From Symbiodinium microadriaticum (lineage: Eukaryota > Sar > Dinophyceae > Suessiales > Symbiodiniaceae), in contig LSRX01000754.1 in the NCBI GenBank assembly GCA_001939145.1, forward strand, positions 19,878-83,877: a stretch of 64,000 bases of DNA, given 5' to 3'. The translations under genes were made by a program, and so were the position numbers. The notes beneath the pieces are model-generated. The model saw only the letters and a program-made list of their open reading frames with translations, searched no databases and was not told the DNA's origin. Positions 1 to 12,800 of this stretch are shown piece after piece; within the stretch, counting starts at the first letter, position 1; every line of letters begins with the position of its first letter.

Positions 1-534
1 GGCTCAAGGCATACCAGGTCCTGGATTGAGCAAAAGCGCTACAACCGCATGTGCAAGTGACACCGCACGAAGCTGGCTGGACATGCTCGCGCTGCAACTG
101 GACCGGATCGAAGCGCCAGAGTCTCTGCGCCACCTGGCTTTCCGATCCACGACCAAGTGCAAGTTTGGCATTTGCCATCTGCAAGACGGCAAGACGCAAA
201 TCCAAGTACCCAGACGCAAATCCAAGTACCTGGCGCCACCAAGCAGCACCGTTTCTCCATAGGCGACGTGTTGAAACACGGCTTGAAGGCTCGCGCTTGC
301 GCTTTTGATATGGTTTGGAGGTTGATGAATCCGTGACTAGGCCACTGGACTGGGTGACTGGACTGCAGCCCATCTCTTTTGTCACAGCGAATCTGCATCT
401 ACAATGTTTTCGGTAACATTACGGACGATGGACCTGCATCTACAATTTTTTACGAGGGGGGGGGGGGTTTCAGAATATCTGGAAAATTTCGGGGTGTTCC
501 TGCGAATGTTGGGGTTTAGGTTTCAGGGCTCAGG
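1..534. other. Unassigned sequence at window start
   Basis: No exon or gene is recognised here. The first eight bases, GGCTCAAG, equal the 3' end of the dinoflagellate spliced leader, but the preceding bases lie outside the window, so this cannot be judged. A 15-base unit (AGACGCAAATCCAAGT) is duplicated in tandem near 197-226. A run of ten G lies near 457-466. Confidence 0.3.
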
Positions 535-680
535 GCTGAGGTGAGGTGAGGTGAAGTCAGGCCAGGCAGATCATGCCAGGTCAGGTCAGATCAGGTTGGG
601 TCAGGTCAATTCAGATCGGGTCAGGTAAGAGAGGTCAGGTCAGATCAGTTCAGATTAGGTCAGGTCGGATCATGTCGGGT
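535..680. repeat. Degenerate GGTCAG/TCAGA minisatellite
   Basis: A purine-rich tract made of 5-6 base units (GGTGA, GGTCA, GATCA, GGTCAG) repeated irregularly over about 145 bases. Units differ from each other by single substitutions, as in an old decayed tandem array. No coding signal overlaps it. Confidence 0.7.
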
Positions 681-3430
681 ATTGATATGTATGTACGCAC
701 ATAATACAAACATTGGGTTAAATTGCAGGTATAGCACCCGGTCTTCCAAGGTGTCCGGTGTTCTCGACTTGACTACCCTTGAAGAGCCGATGGACAAACT
801 TGTTCACACCCCCTTGCTCACGCCCATATCCGCATCAGGTCTCCAAGGTTCGTAGCATCTGGTCACTAGAGCATAGTAGGTCAGGGACGTCAGCAAAGTA
901 GATCCCCTCTCTTTGTTTTGATGTTGGGACACGCAAAAAATACTTGACGCCTCTGCTGGAGAATGGAATCCCACATGGCCAGGACCGCCGGACATGGAAT
1001 GCTCTCCGGGGTGTGGAAAGAATCGTCTCAGTAACGCTGTGTGCGTGTTTTGGGTTTGGTGCACTTACATTTGCTTGGTGAACTAGGTGCGTATTTCTGC
1101 TTGTTTGGTGCGTGTTTCGGTGATGTTGGTGAGCGTAACCTTTTGCACCTTCCGTGATGGCTTCTAGCAAAATCACTTTGAAAACAGCATTAAGCTGACG
1201 CCTGCACAAAGGTCCTTCAAGTTCAGAGAGGCAGTAGAACATGCAAAGAAACACTCAGAGCAAAATTCCAGTGGAAACATCTATGAGCATTCAGTGTTTG
1301 CTGGGGTGTACGCTGCAAAACACCACGCTCCACACCTTTGATGTCTGGCAGAGGGTGCAAACCACCACGCCGCTGAGCACCGATGCGATCTGCAACTTCA
1401 TGCAGGTGCAACGCATCCTACACATGATACGGATGACTTCAGACACCATGCATGCGGTGCAGCTGCAGGCATCCGCTTTCTTGTTTTGCTGTGAAGCTTC
1501 GGACAGTCAGATTGCCGGAATGCCCGGCTTGCCCCAGCTTGAAAACAAAACTGTCTGCTCCTCCGTAGACTAGAGTTCATTCACTGCCGTTAAAGATGCG
1601 CAACCCGACAATGCCCACCGACACGCTCCAACCGAGCAAAACACAACATCGTAGTCCTGTTTTGGAATCGGGTCAACCGCATGACCTTTACAAAAGTTCC
1701 CAACGCTGTCGCAGATGTCACTTTCAATCTGAAGCCCTCTTTAGCAGAAAGTAAACCAAAACATGCATCGCGGAAGCAATCCCAGACAAAGGCACGTCTT
1801 TGTCACAGCAGCAGGATCTGCATCTGCGAGCACAAGCCGTGCCCAGTTGATGTGTTTGAGGCTATCGCCAAGCAGTTTTTACATCATCGACGTTTTTCCA
1901 AGTGGAACCTGGGGCTTGTCAGCACAAGGTTGCATGTACAGAGCCACACGCCAATGCTCCGTTATCGGGTGCCTGTGCTTGACTTTTTGATGGTGGTGTC
2001 CAGCAACGTGCAGATCATCAGCATGACCTCCAAGTCTCGGTTTGGGTCGTTGCACAGGCTTCGCAGGCTTCCTACCGAAGGGATCCCTCACTGCGGCATA
2101 TTGACCCGCTCATAAGTTTCACCAAAAACTTCTGCACCGTACGGGCACCCACCTGCCGGCACTAGGCAAACTATCGATGGCAAGAAATTGGTTTAAGCTG
2201 AGGGCTTTTGGATCTGCCTGAGTTGTTTTAGGTTGCTGCTTCGGAGTCTTGGGTTTTAGGGTGTCGCTCTTTTGGGGCTGTAGGGCTTTGCGCTTAGCAG
2301 TCAGTCATAGACTTTTAAAGCTTCCTGCAGAAGCCACGCCCCTTAGCTTGCGATTTGCTTTTATAAAAACAGTTCACAAGCGGCCAGAGCTTGAGTAATG
2401 GTCCTGGGCTGTAGCAGCTTCAGCCGCAAACTTAACCACGAACTCGGGACATCGAGAACATCTGTTACAAAGGTCCACGGTCCCAAGGCGTTCCAAATGC
2501 CAGCCCAAAACTTCAGAATTTTGGCATCAACCACCACGGTTTGTTGTAATCTCAGCTTGCTGATCCTTTCGGCAACGTGCTGCCACTCGCTCTTCTGAGC
2601 AACATGGTGCCAATGCCCAAGCAAAGAGTGCAGCTTATCAAGCAGGTTTTGCATGCTATCACCTTGGGCAAAGACTCAGACATGGAGACCGAAGGTGACT
2701 ATTTTGCGTCGTGAAAGGTCCTCCGAGTCTTCTTCACTGTCCGCTAGTTGATTTGACCTTGCCAGAGGCTGAAGCAAGTAACACGGTCTTAAGGGTTACA
2801 TGCTACCAAGATAAAGCAACCTGGCCTCCAGGCTCTGAACCTCTGGATTCCAAATCAAGGCCTGAATCGCCCTGACCCTTTTTGTGAGAAGGCGTCGACA
2901 TGCAAAGCTATCTCGCCTGTGTCGTGTGTCGCGGACGCATGCGGGGAACCTTGAGAAAGCCTCCAAGTTTGCCCAATCGTGATATCTCGCTGACCGTTCG
3001 TTAGTCTAGGTATGGGTTGGTTGCAAAGTCTAGGTATGGGTTGGTTGTCAACCAAAGCCACGTGGTATTCGCGAACATCAAAGGAAGTACCATCCCACTC
3101 CCAATTTTTCCACGCCTCGGCTCATCGATTTCAGGATTGATATCGCCACGCACACAAGACTGCATCTCTTTCAAGAAGGATACTGCGCGCATCACCATAA
3201 GGACAATAAGGCTGAAACAAGCAAGGAACACTCTCCGCTCGATCAGTTGCCACAATTTGGAATCTATGACTATGTGAGACTCACGTGGAACATGTGTGCA
3301 TAAAGCAAGCACTTTCGGATCACAAAGTTCGACTCCGGTCTTGACGATTGGAGAACAATTAGCTTCACACTCACGCTGCTTAGCAATAGGCTCACTGTGT
3401 GTAGTTTTCTACGTGGTCTCTAGCACAAGG
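681..3430. other. Intergenic or intronic stretch without recognised gene
   Basis: Several open frames of 60-140 codons exist on both strands, but none resembles a known family or is framed by convincing splice sites. A 20-base direct tandem duplication (AGTCTAGGTATGGGTTGGTT) lies near 3003-3049. Decayed TTTAGGG-like words occur around 2230-2290. It could contain exons of an unrecognised gene. Confidence 0.3.
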
Positions 3431-3628
3431 ATGCGAGTGCAGGACGAAGACGCTGGGAGCGATGGTGAGGAGCACGGCTACGCTGCGCTTGGCTCCGAAG
3501 TAGGTGCATCCCCCTTGCGCTCTTTGGAGCTCCTGAACCCAGCACTGTGTGAGGCAGCGATGAAGAGGCACGAGCTGAGCGGCTTTGCTCTAGCTGCCTC
3601 GTTTGCCCGCGGAGCTGGTGTCGGAAGG
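3431..3628 (+). CDS. Putative first coding exon (acidic N-terminus)
   Basis: Exactly 66 codons run from an ATG just after a pyrimidine-rich acceptor-like site (AG at 3428-3429) to a GTGGGG donor. The protein starts with an acidic stretch (MRVQDEDAGSDGEEHGY) followed by an Ala/Leu-rich amphipathic part. It ends in phase 0, which would fit the next exon at 4734, so it may be the N-terminus of the channel gene downstream. The pyrimidine-rich AG before the ATG could serve spliced-leader trans-splicing. No family is recognised. The sequence gap N lies 16 bases beyond its end, inside the intron. Confidence 0.4.
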
Positions 3629-3780
3629 GTGGGGAAAACCCCGGNGGGGGCGGGCGGGTGTTTTCATCCGTTCATACACGCCCTTAGGATCCGTTGGGCC
3701 TGGTGCAGCCACCTAGAGTTGCCTTGGATGGCCCCGATGCATTTTCATGGAGCCATGGGTGCTGGAGTAGGGTTCACCCC

Positions 3781-3862
3781 CCCATACACGATGTGCGTGT
3801 GTGTACGTATGTCAAACGTATGTATGTACGTACGTATGTATGAATGAATGTACGGGTAGATA
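3781..3862. repeat. GTAT/GTAC microsatellite
   Basis: Alternating GTATGTAC and GTGTGTACGTATG units, with GAAT variants toward the right end, in presumed intronic sequence. Confidence 0.75.
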
Positions 3863-4733
3863 TGTATATAGTTAAATCAGCACATTACAAGGAGTGCCGG
3901 AGTGACGCAAACCAGCCGGACTGACCGTTTCCATACATCATCATGCATCATCTAATGCGGTAGCGAAGCAGTCGGTGTGCAGGTTGGTACAGACAAGGGG
4001 CTTTGTCCTGCGACGGCTGAAGGCAGCAGGTTCATGAGTTGCAGTGGGGTCTCTGTGTAATTGTAGGAAGTAGATTTGCCTGAGTCTCGTGAGTTTCTGC
4101 CAGATGACTGGGGCTGCTGGCAGAGTGGGGCTGCTGAGGCTGGGAGCCTTCGGTGCATAGCAGGAGACAGACACTGAAAATGGACCGGGAGGCTTCCAGG
4201 CCTGCGCAGCCCATGCAAGCTTGGCAAGACAGCTCCTTGCTTGCAGTCAGAAACCAATCCTCGCGCCTTGCGGCAGACTGCGACCCACATCAGGAGAAGG
4301 TGAGAAGGAAGCCGGGGGCGTCAGTCTTGAATCGAAAGGGATTAGCAGCAACTGCGCCTTGCAGGGACTGCCTTGCGAAGTTGTTTAAATGATCCCAGAT
4401 GCACGTCAAAGGCCAGTCCTTACATGCCATGATGGTCATTCGATGACTTGCCCTGCGGCCGATACAAATGTCCCGCATGGTTCAGCGTCTGCAATTGCTA
4501 AGGTCCTGGAAAGCTTTGCGAACTTCGGATCCTCAAACCCTGTCCCTTGCCGAGTCTGCGAAAACCTCCTGAGGAGATTTGCTGCAATCTGGGCCTTCTG
4601 GGATCAGGCTCTTCCGCTTCCACCCGCTGAGCTGCGGCCGATCCAGGCAGTTCCGAAAGCCTAAACTGGCAATAGACAATCTTCAAGGCTGACGTAAGCT
4701 GCTATCTGCTGTGGGTCTTTCCGTGCACGCCAG

Positions 4734-4834
4734 GCAAACTTCCTAACGGAGGAGGAGGTCAAGCTCATCAAAGAGACCATGCAGCAGGCTGTCGCGGCCG
4801 CTGTCGATGCTGCGCGCCCGTTTTCACAAAAGCT
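4734..4834 (+). CDS. Channel gene N-terminal exon (acidic/Ala-rich helix)
   Basis: The exon follows a CGCCAG acceptor and ends in phase 2 before GTGTCG. It encodes ANFLTEEEVKLIKETMQQ and then an Ala-rich helix ending in ARPFSQKL. No domain is recognised. Its phase fits the exon at 4956, and it is placed in the channel gene only because of position, strand and phase. Confidence 0.45.
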
Positions 4835-7800
4835 GTGTCGGCTGCAGATCTGCCCGCCTGCACCACCATGGGCTTCAAAGTTGCACCCTGGATCCACTGG
4901 GCTGTCTCCAGGCTGCTTTGTATTGAACGTCTTTGCTTGTGTTTGTGACTTGCAGGTCAGACGAGGCGTTCCAACGTATGATCAAGGACCGACGGAAGCG
5001 GAGTCAAACGGAAGGTTTGAGCTTTTTGCTGCCAGGAATCCCTCTTCTCCTAATGCAGCAGCAGTGTATGTTGAGGCCTAAGGCCTAGTTGTCGGTGGTG
5101 CATGGCTGCAGAACGAAGAAGATGACACCGTCAAATCATGGAACCGTGTCTGCAGGACAGTTAAACAATTCCTTGGATTGATTTGGCGGTGTCACATGCG
5201 GGACCGTGCAGGCTGTCCTACATTCCTGCTAAAATTCTGGATGTGTGCTGGCCGTGCCAATCCGTCCTGGTTGCTTGGGCACTATGTTGCAAGACTTGTT
5301 GGGAACACTGTTGTCGCTGGCATTGTGGCTTTGAGTAGATTTTAGATCGATCTTCGATTTCCAGGCAATGTGGCCACGACTCATTGTTCAAATCGAGTGC
5401 TTGCGACCCACGATCATCCTGCATCCTTCGCTGCCCAGTTCACTTTGCGACGCTTGCCGCAATGCCGTCACCATCACCGAAAAAAGCCATGGACGGCCTG
5501 CTGGGGATGCAGCTGGAAGCCCTGCGGGAGAGTGTTCTACAGCAACACCACAAGGAGGTCGGTGAATTGAGGAAGACAATTGTGGAACTGCGCCACCAGC
5601 TGTACTTTAATGACACCGATGCAGTGCCGCTGGGTGTGCAGGGATGTCTTGTTCGAAGGGGTGATCCATCAGTATAGGCTACGTAACGATAGCCTTGATG
5701 AGAAGCCACCCCAAACAACCCAGTTCAAGTGTTCCTCCCGACCCCTGTGAATCAGTGTTGAAAAGGTGGTTGGAGGGGCTCTTGGTGGTAGAAGCATTTG
5801 CAGGAGTCTTTAGTTTTGGGCCCACCTTGTTTTGACCTCAGCATGTTTTTTTTTCATTTATCTTTGCAAGTTCAGGTTTCGAACGAAAAAAGATTTTCAG
5901 ATCATTTTGAACTGCATTCCGAGGAATTTAGACACCAAAAGGGTCGCATGTGGCTTTTGCGGATTTCCGAAAGTGGCTTTACCGTCACAAACCTATAAGT
6001 CTATAAGGTCTTGCAGGTGCATGGCAAAAAGTGATCAGTTGATAGCCAGCAGGTTTATGGTTGTTTTTCGGCTTTGCATTCTGCCTTGAAGCGCCCAGCG
6101 GCCAGGTCTCCCACACGGGCCCGGTACTGACTGCGCAGGAGCACGGAGCCGGCACGAAAAAACTTGCAATGCCTTCGAAACAAGCAAGAATTCCAGAATC
6201 AGGTTCAGCAAGTTCCATCCGCTTTGGGAAAATTGGACATAAAATCCATGCGTGAGTCGCATTCGTGGTCAAAGCCTTGGCTGGGCAAAACCAGGGCGAC
6301 TGAATTACTCCTTTGAAAGCAGCTTGATGGTCTTTTTCGGCTTCGGATTTTGCCTCTAAGGGCGCAGCGGCAGGCTCTCCAACAGGCCTGGTAGTGACAG
6401 CTAAAAGGGAAGTGTAGCATGAACGAAGGATCCTGCAATGTCTTGCACACAAACAAAACTTCAAAATTAGGATTAACATGATTTAGCAGGATAGATGGGG
6501 GTTTCAGCAAGATTGGACATCAAAACCATGTTTGAGGGCTGCGCGGCTTTTCTCGATTTCTTGGATTTTGCATTTAGAGTCAGAACCAAGGCTTTTCACA
6601 GCCATGGAAACACGGATAAAATATCGAAAGCGGTGTCACGGCCCTTGTCCGCTTAGGATTTTGCCTTTACGGGGGCAAGGTCTGCACGAGTTTAGGGGGT
6701 TCAGTTTAGAGCCTAAGGCCCTGAAGTATAAGCCTCTCAGAGTGATCAGGACTTCAGTTTAGAGCGCAAACCCCAAAACTAAGCCTCTCGTCGGGCTCAG
6801 CGCTTCAATTCAGAGCCTCAAGTCTGAATACTACTAGTGTAGCTCCATTCTTTTGATTTCTATCTATTCTTTCCGTACGACCACACAGGTACGTTGTTTC
6901 GCAAATCGGAGGTTAGCATTAGGAGCTGTCAGAGGTTGTCCTTCAAGAGAGCTCTACTGGCAAGACATGATGGCAGTGTTGTGAACGTGTCAAGCCCAGG
7001 TCGGTCTCTCACGAGGCGATTGCCCATGGGAGCGCTGTGGGGCGTTGGGCGGACTTTGCAGCGAAGCTCCTCGACAAGGACGAGGACCGGCGACATGAAA
7101 GGCTTGCATCGGCTGACTCTCGCGACGCCAGGAGTCAACCGAAGCCGAGCCCGACCAAGAGAAGCCAAACCAGATGGAGACCCTGAACATGCGGCCGGTC
7201 TGGTTCTCCAGTACCTGGCAGGAGGCCGCGTGCCTTGGCCTTTGTTGGGTGACTTGTGGTGATGCTTCTGCGATCACGCATCACTTAGGAAGAACCGACG
7301 AATGCGTGGATACCGAGTTTCCGATCGGCATTCACTGCCTCAGATACGGATGAGCGACGATCTTACAGACAGTACTTGCTTGCAGCGCTTTGTTTTGAGA
7401 CCCCGCAGCAAGCCACAGCTCACGTGGTCCCTGCTGGGCACACTGCTCATCCTCTGGGATCTGATCACGATCCCACTCGAGCTCTTCAACATCCCAGGCT
7501 CCATCGACTTCTTCACCACGACGTCCAGGCGAGGCCGGTTTCAGAGAGAGAGTCGAGAGTCATCGGAGCATGGGCTGGGCTCCCAGGATCACTCTGGCCT
7601 TTTGGATCGTGGACATGCCGCTGAACCTCTGTTTCGGGGTCGAAAGAGGCGGACGCGTGGAACTCCGACCCACAGAGCTCTTCAAGATATACTTACGCCC
7701 CTTGAAGAACGTGATCTCATCGCCGCTACACAGCAAAACAAGAATGAAGCTCCGCAGAAGACCTCATCTGAGGCTCTTGGTTCGTGTTGGATGTTCTTGT

Positions 7801-9769
7801 CATCTCCCTGGATGTGGTGTTGATGGTCGTCGAGATAATTTCGACAACGTCGACCGATGACCAGAGCAATACGGGGCTCAGGTGTGGAGCTCCGTTGGAA
7901 AGAGAGCCTGTGCATGATATGTAGATGACTCATGATTATGTTGGCCATGCAGCCACGGCCCTCGCTCAGGGCATTTCGATACATGCATAACGGGTCAGGC
8001 GCTCCGCGGGCTCCCCCCCTTCCCCGCCCCTCCCCTCCATGGTCCATGGTCCAGCATGCCCCCCGCTCCCCCCCTGCCGGTGGGGTGTGTGGTCCCTCTT
8101 CTTTGTGTGGTGAGGTTGTGGGGTCTTGGGGTTTAGGGTTTAGCTTAAGCTTTTGAGTTTGGGGTTTAGGGTTTAAGGTTAAAAGTTATAAGGCTTAGAG
8201 TCGACAAGAGCTTAGCGAGAGTTTGGGGTTAATAAAAAGAGGAACATGTCCTACGTTATAGGGTTTATGGCTTGCGTAGGGTTGATCGTCCCTTGGAATC
8301 CACCCCACCCAACCGCCCCGACCCCTCTCCGCACACGCCAGCCCACCCTCCCCACCCCTACCAGACCATGTCATTGGGGGGGTGGCTGGGAATGCCAGAC
8401 GCCTGACCATATATGACCCTAGGCTGCAGGTCACCCATGTCATGGTAGAGTGATGTCGGTGCCAGTCCTTTTTGCGGCTTTTGAGGATTTTTTCTCTGAG
8501 GCATCCCAGGGCAGCCCGATGCAAACCAACCAGACCAACAACCCAACTTCACCCAACCACACCCCCAAGCGCACGGACCAGCCCAGCCCCGAGATCCAAC
8601 CAAGCCCAAGCCCGAGACTCAACAGCCTAGCGTAACCGCCAACCTCATCCAGCCTCATGCGCAGCCCAAGTTAACCCAAGCTAAGCCAAACTGTAGACTC
8701 ACATCCCCGAACTACGAGCTGACTTCAGCGAGGTGTGTTTCCGGTTCACCGTTTTCGTCCAGTGATGCCCAGAGTGCCCATCTTTCTGAGTTGCTCGGTT
8801 GTCGAGGAACCAAGTCGCAATATCATTGAATCATAGAGGTGTTAAGGATATACAGCTGAGGGCGCGGATTTTGTCTTTGGTTCTGCGTCTTTTCTGCTTC
8901 ATGTTTTTGGATGGCCGCATCGGGCCTGCGCGGCGCGTGATCCTCGTGACGGTCGCTGTGTTGGAACACTTACACGTCTGTCAAATCAGCTGGGGTCAAG
9001 TGTGTCGGGGTCTCGATTGTCCTCGCAAGACTTCCGGACCTGCGCCTTTTCCTCGCCTTTGCAGGGAATGCACAGAGCAGGGCTTGGCGAGCCGTGCACC
9101 TGTTTTCCCGTGTTGCCTAAACATGCCTGCAGATCCGCTCGCTTCCTTCGCACCATGCGGCTGCTTCGGCTCCTGCGGCTTCTGCGGGCTGTCAAGCTGC
9201 AGCAGGTCTGGGTGAGGTTTCCTTTCAAGGTTCGGAAAAGCCCAGGATGAAACAGGAGTCGGCATCGGAGTATAACTCGGCAGTAGGCACATCAGACATG
9301 TCCCACCCAATGGTAGACAGGCACTGTGGGACTTGTTTATGAGTGCTCAGCGCACGCAGACAGAGCCTGACCAGGAGCTCACACTTTTGGCGAACCGGTT
9401 TCTATCTGCCCATGCTACTGAGCCGAATTCACCCAGGATGTGGTATGAAAACAGTACTTGGGATTGAAGCTGCATCGGGGATAAAGGATGTGTTTTGAGA
9501 TTGGTGAAGCAAACCTGAAGCTCGCACCCAAAATCTGGCACAGCCAAACCTAGCACGGACCGATGCCTTATTCATTTTCAGCCGGGCTCAGGTTTTTATG
9601 GTGGCAAAGGTGGTGTTCGGCTTGCTTATGTGCCCCCGGCAGCAGTCATGGCCAACTGATCGGCACTTTGTTGTTTCCTTGCTGAGGATGCTCGCAATAA
9701 ATCACATCATCGCCTGCCTTTGGTATGGAATTGGATATTGGACCGGGAAGAGAGAGAGACAGAGAGAGG

Positions 9770-9801
<32 letters not shown>

Positions 9802-12800
9802 AAGAAAGAAAGAAAGAAAGACAGAAAGAAAGAAAGAAAGAAAGAAAGAACGAACGAACGAACGAACGAAAGAAAGAAAGAAATATAGAAAGAAGAGAGA
9901 GAGAGAGAGAGACAGAGTGTGTGTGTGTGTGTGTGTGCGTGCGTGTGTGTGTGTGAAGGGGTAGCCCCCCTTCGCCCTAGCCCTGGCGAAAGAAATTGTG
10001 TGATTGTAGTCGCACTAAGAAACCTACAGAGCTCGATTGGAAACAGTCACTGACCAGTGACGCTGTACATGCAGAAAGTAACAGTGCGCCATGGACGACT
10101 GATCGGTCCTCGGAGTTTTCAGCTTGTCTGCTTTGCGCTGCTACCGCAAAATGTTCGCTGCAGTGAAGACGGTCAAAGGTCATATGTGTTCCATGGCTGT
10201 ATATGTGAACCGAGCCTATTGAAGACCTCCAAGCATTTTCTATTTGTGTCTCAGATGAAATCTGAGTTCAGAATGAAGAGTTTCAAGTGTGTGTGTGTGT
10301 GTGACACCCTGTCACAAGGGGCAAAAGAATACAGCAGGGGGCCCGAGGGCTCATCATACAGCTCGGGCCAACGAAGCTTTCTATGATGTAGCCAGGAAAA
10401 CGTACCTGCAGACCAGTTCCTGGGTGCCGTGGGCGCAGCTGGATTGGTCAAACTGGGATACTAAGGTATTGGCGCGTCATTATCATCAGGACCTCTTTCG
10501 CTCATTGTTTTTGTTGCATCCATCAGTAGCTGTTTCACGCTCCCATTCGCATCATCGGGCCTGACTCTGAAACGTCTTCTTGTTTGCTGCCATCCAACAA
10601 TTTGACGACGACGACCACGACGACTGCACCGAGGATAAAGGCGCTGGTCCTTGACATCGCCAAGCAGAAATGTGGGATGACAATAACCTGTTGACTTATG
10701 GTATAAGTTCGGTTATGCTGAGGGTCACTCCAAGTGTGTGTCAGTCTCACATATTGCATGGGAATCTGCACGGGAGACATACTGGGGTGCGTTAGTCGAG
10801 ATGATTGAACTACAGTGCAGCATTCAGGAGCAGCGTGCTGCCCAGAACCAGTCTCGCCACACTGCAGGGCTGGAGTGTCTTGGGGGAAAGATTGATAGTT
10901 TCTGTCAGCTGACACAATCCTTACAGGGTAATGGGTAGCACCAGTCGATTCACGTTCCGGACATTGCTACCAAAAAGGCATGATGGTGAAAAACTTACGA
11001 AGGCTCCTCTGTAGAGTTTGTAGCTCCGAGCTTTGTGAGCTGGGGTGGCGATTTCTTTGTCTGTCCGAGTCGTTGTTGACAGTGTTTTTGAGTGTGGCAG
11101 TGCGCCGATGCGACCTTCCACTTGTGCCTCCAACTTAAGTACAGCATGTTTCAGTTTCACTGAAGACATGAGTGATGAGTGAGGGAACGTCGAGGGGCAG
11201 TTGAGCGGGCGGTCGAAGACTTGATGAGAGGCCACAAGCCCTGCCTCTTATTTCATTGCGTTTTCCGGCACGCTTTCGTGAGAGCTTTGCTACACCAGGC
11301 GAGAGACGGCTTGAAGTTGGCATCTCGAGTGCTGCGGAAGGACGGCTCTGGATGGCAAGAGTTGGTTGGAGCAGGCAGAACTGTTGGGCGATGAGGTGCT
11401 TGGGTGCTTCATTTCATGCTCCATTTCTCATTAATTCTATTGTAGGTCATTGTAGGTCCCTTGTCACAACGAGAAGGCCATCGAAAACCGAATGGCAAGT
11501 CGGCCACAAAACATGCTACCAATGTCAAGTGCACTTGAGTTTCTTGATGATGTCAGCCAGCCAAGTGTAAGACCAATGACCAAGTCGCATCTGGTCCCGC
11601 CGAAACCTGTCAGGTGGGCTTTGCCGACAGGCACGGACACCGGAAGCTGACCAAAAGTTAGACCTCATTGTGTGCAGCTGTGAGGTATGCCGTTTCACTT
11701 CATTGGACGCTCACCCAGTTTACCCCAGCGACAAACAATGTGGCTCCAGACAATGCTCTGGAAAGGCTGGTCTTCTGCCTGATTGACTGCACAGTCACAT
11801 CGCCGTGCTCTTGGCCACATCATGCTATACCTTCACATCATACGCGTGCACTTCAAGTTGAAAGTTGCAACACGAGACAATTGAAGTTTTGGTGGAGCTT
11901 CTGGACTACGTGGCAGACCATCCTCACTCTGCTCATCTGGTTTGTCTCCGTCCTCGTTGTTTCATCACCATCAGCATCAACATCGTATCGCCATCACCAC
12001 CATCACGACCATCTTTTTCTTCATCATCATCATCATCATCATCGGCATCAACAGCACCATCGCCATCACCATCGCCATCGGCATCGCCATCCTCACCATG
12101 ACCAGCACCAGCACCAGCAGCAGCACCAACCCCACCAACACTGCCGCCGCCCCCAGCACCAGCACCACCAGCACCACCAGCACCACCACGCACCACCACT
12201 CACCACCAGCACCACCAGCACCACCAGCACCACCAGCACCACCAGCAACCAGCACCACCAGCACCACCAGCACCACCAGCACCACCAGCACCACCAGCAC
12301 CACCAGCACCACCAGCACCACCAGCACCACCAGCACCACCAGCACCACCAGCACCACCAGCACCACCAGCACCACCAGCACCACCAGCACCACCAGCACC
12401 ACCAGCACCACCAGCACCACCAGCACCACCAGCACCACCAGCACCACCAGCACCACCAGCACCACCAGCACCACCAGCACCACCAGCACCACCAGCACCA
12501 CCAGCACCACCAGCACCACCAGCACCACCAGCACCACCAGCACCACCAGCACCACCAGCACCACCAGCACCACCAGCACCACCAGCACCACCAGCACCAC
12601 CAGCACCACCAGCACCACCAGCACCACCAGCACCACCAGCACCACCAGCACCACCAGCACCACCAGCACCACCAGCACCACCAGCACCACCAGCACCACC
12701 AGCACCACCAGCACCACCAGCACCACCAGCACCACCAGCACCACCAGCACCACCAGCACCACCAGCACCACCAGCACCACCAGCACCACCAGCACCACCA

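Noticed and set aside
5798..6089. Hydrophobic frames in the 5.8-6.1 kb stretch as a membrane exon
   Set aside because: They lie partly in the ~270-bp direct repeat, lack good splice sites and match no segment missing from the channel.
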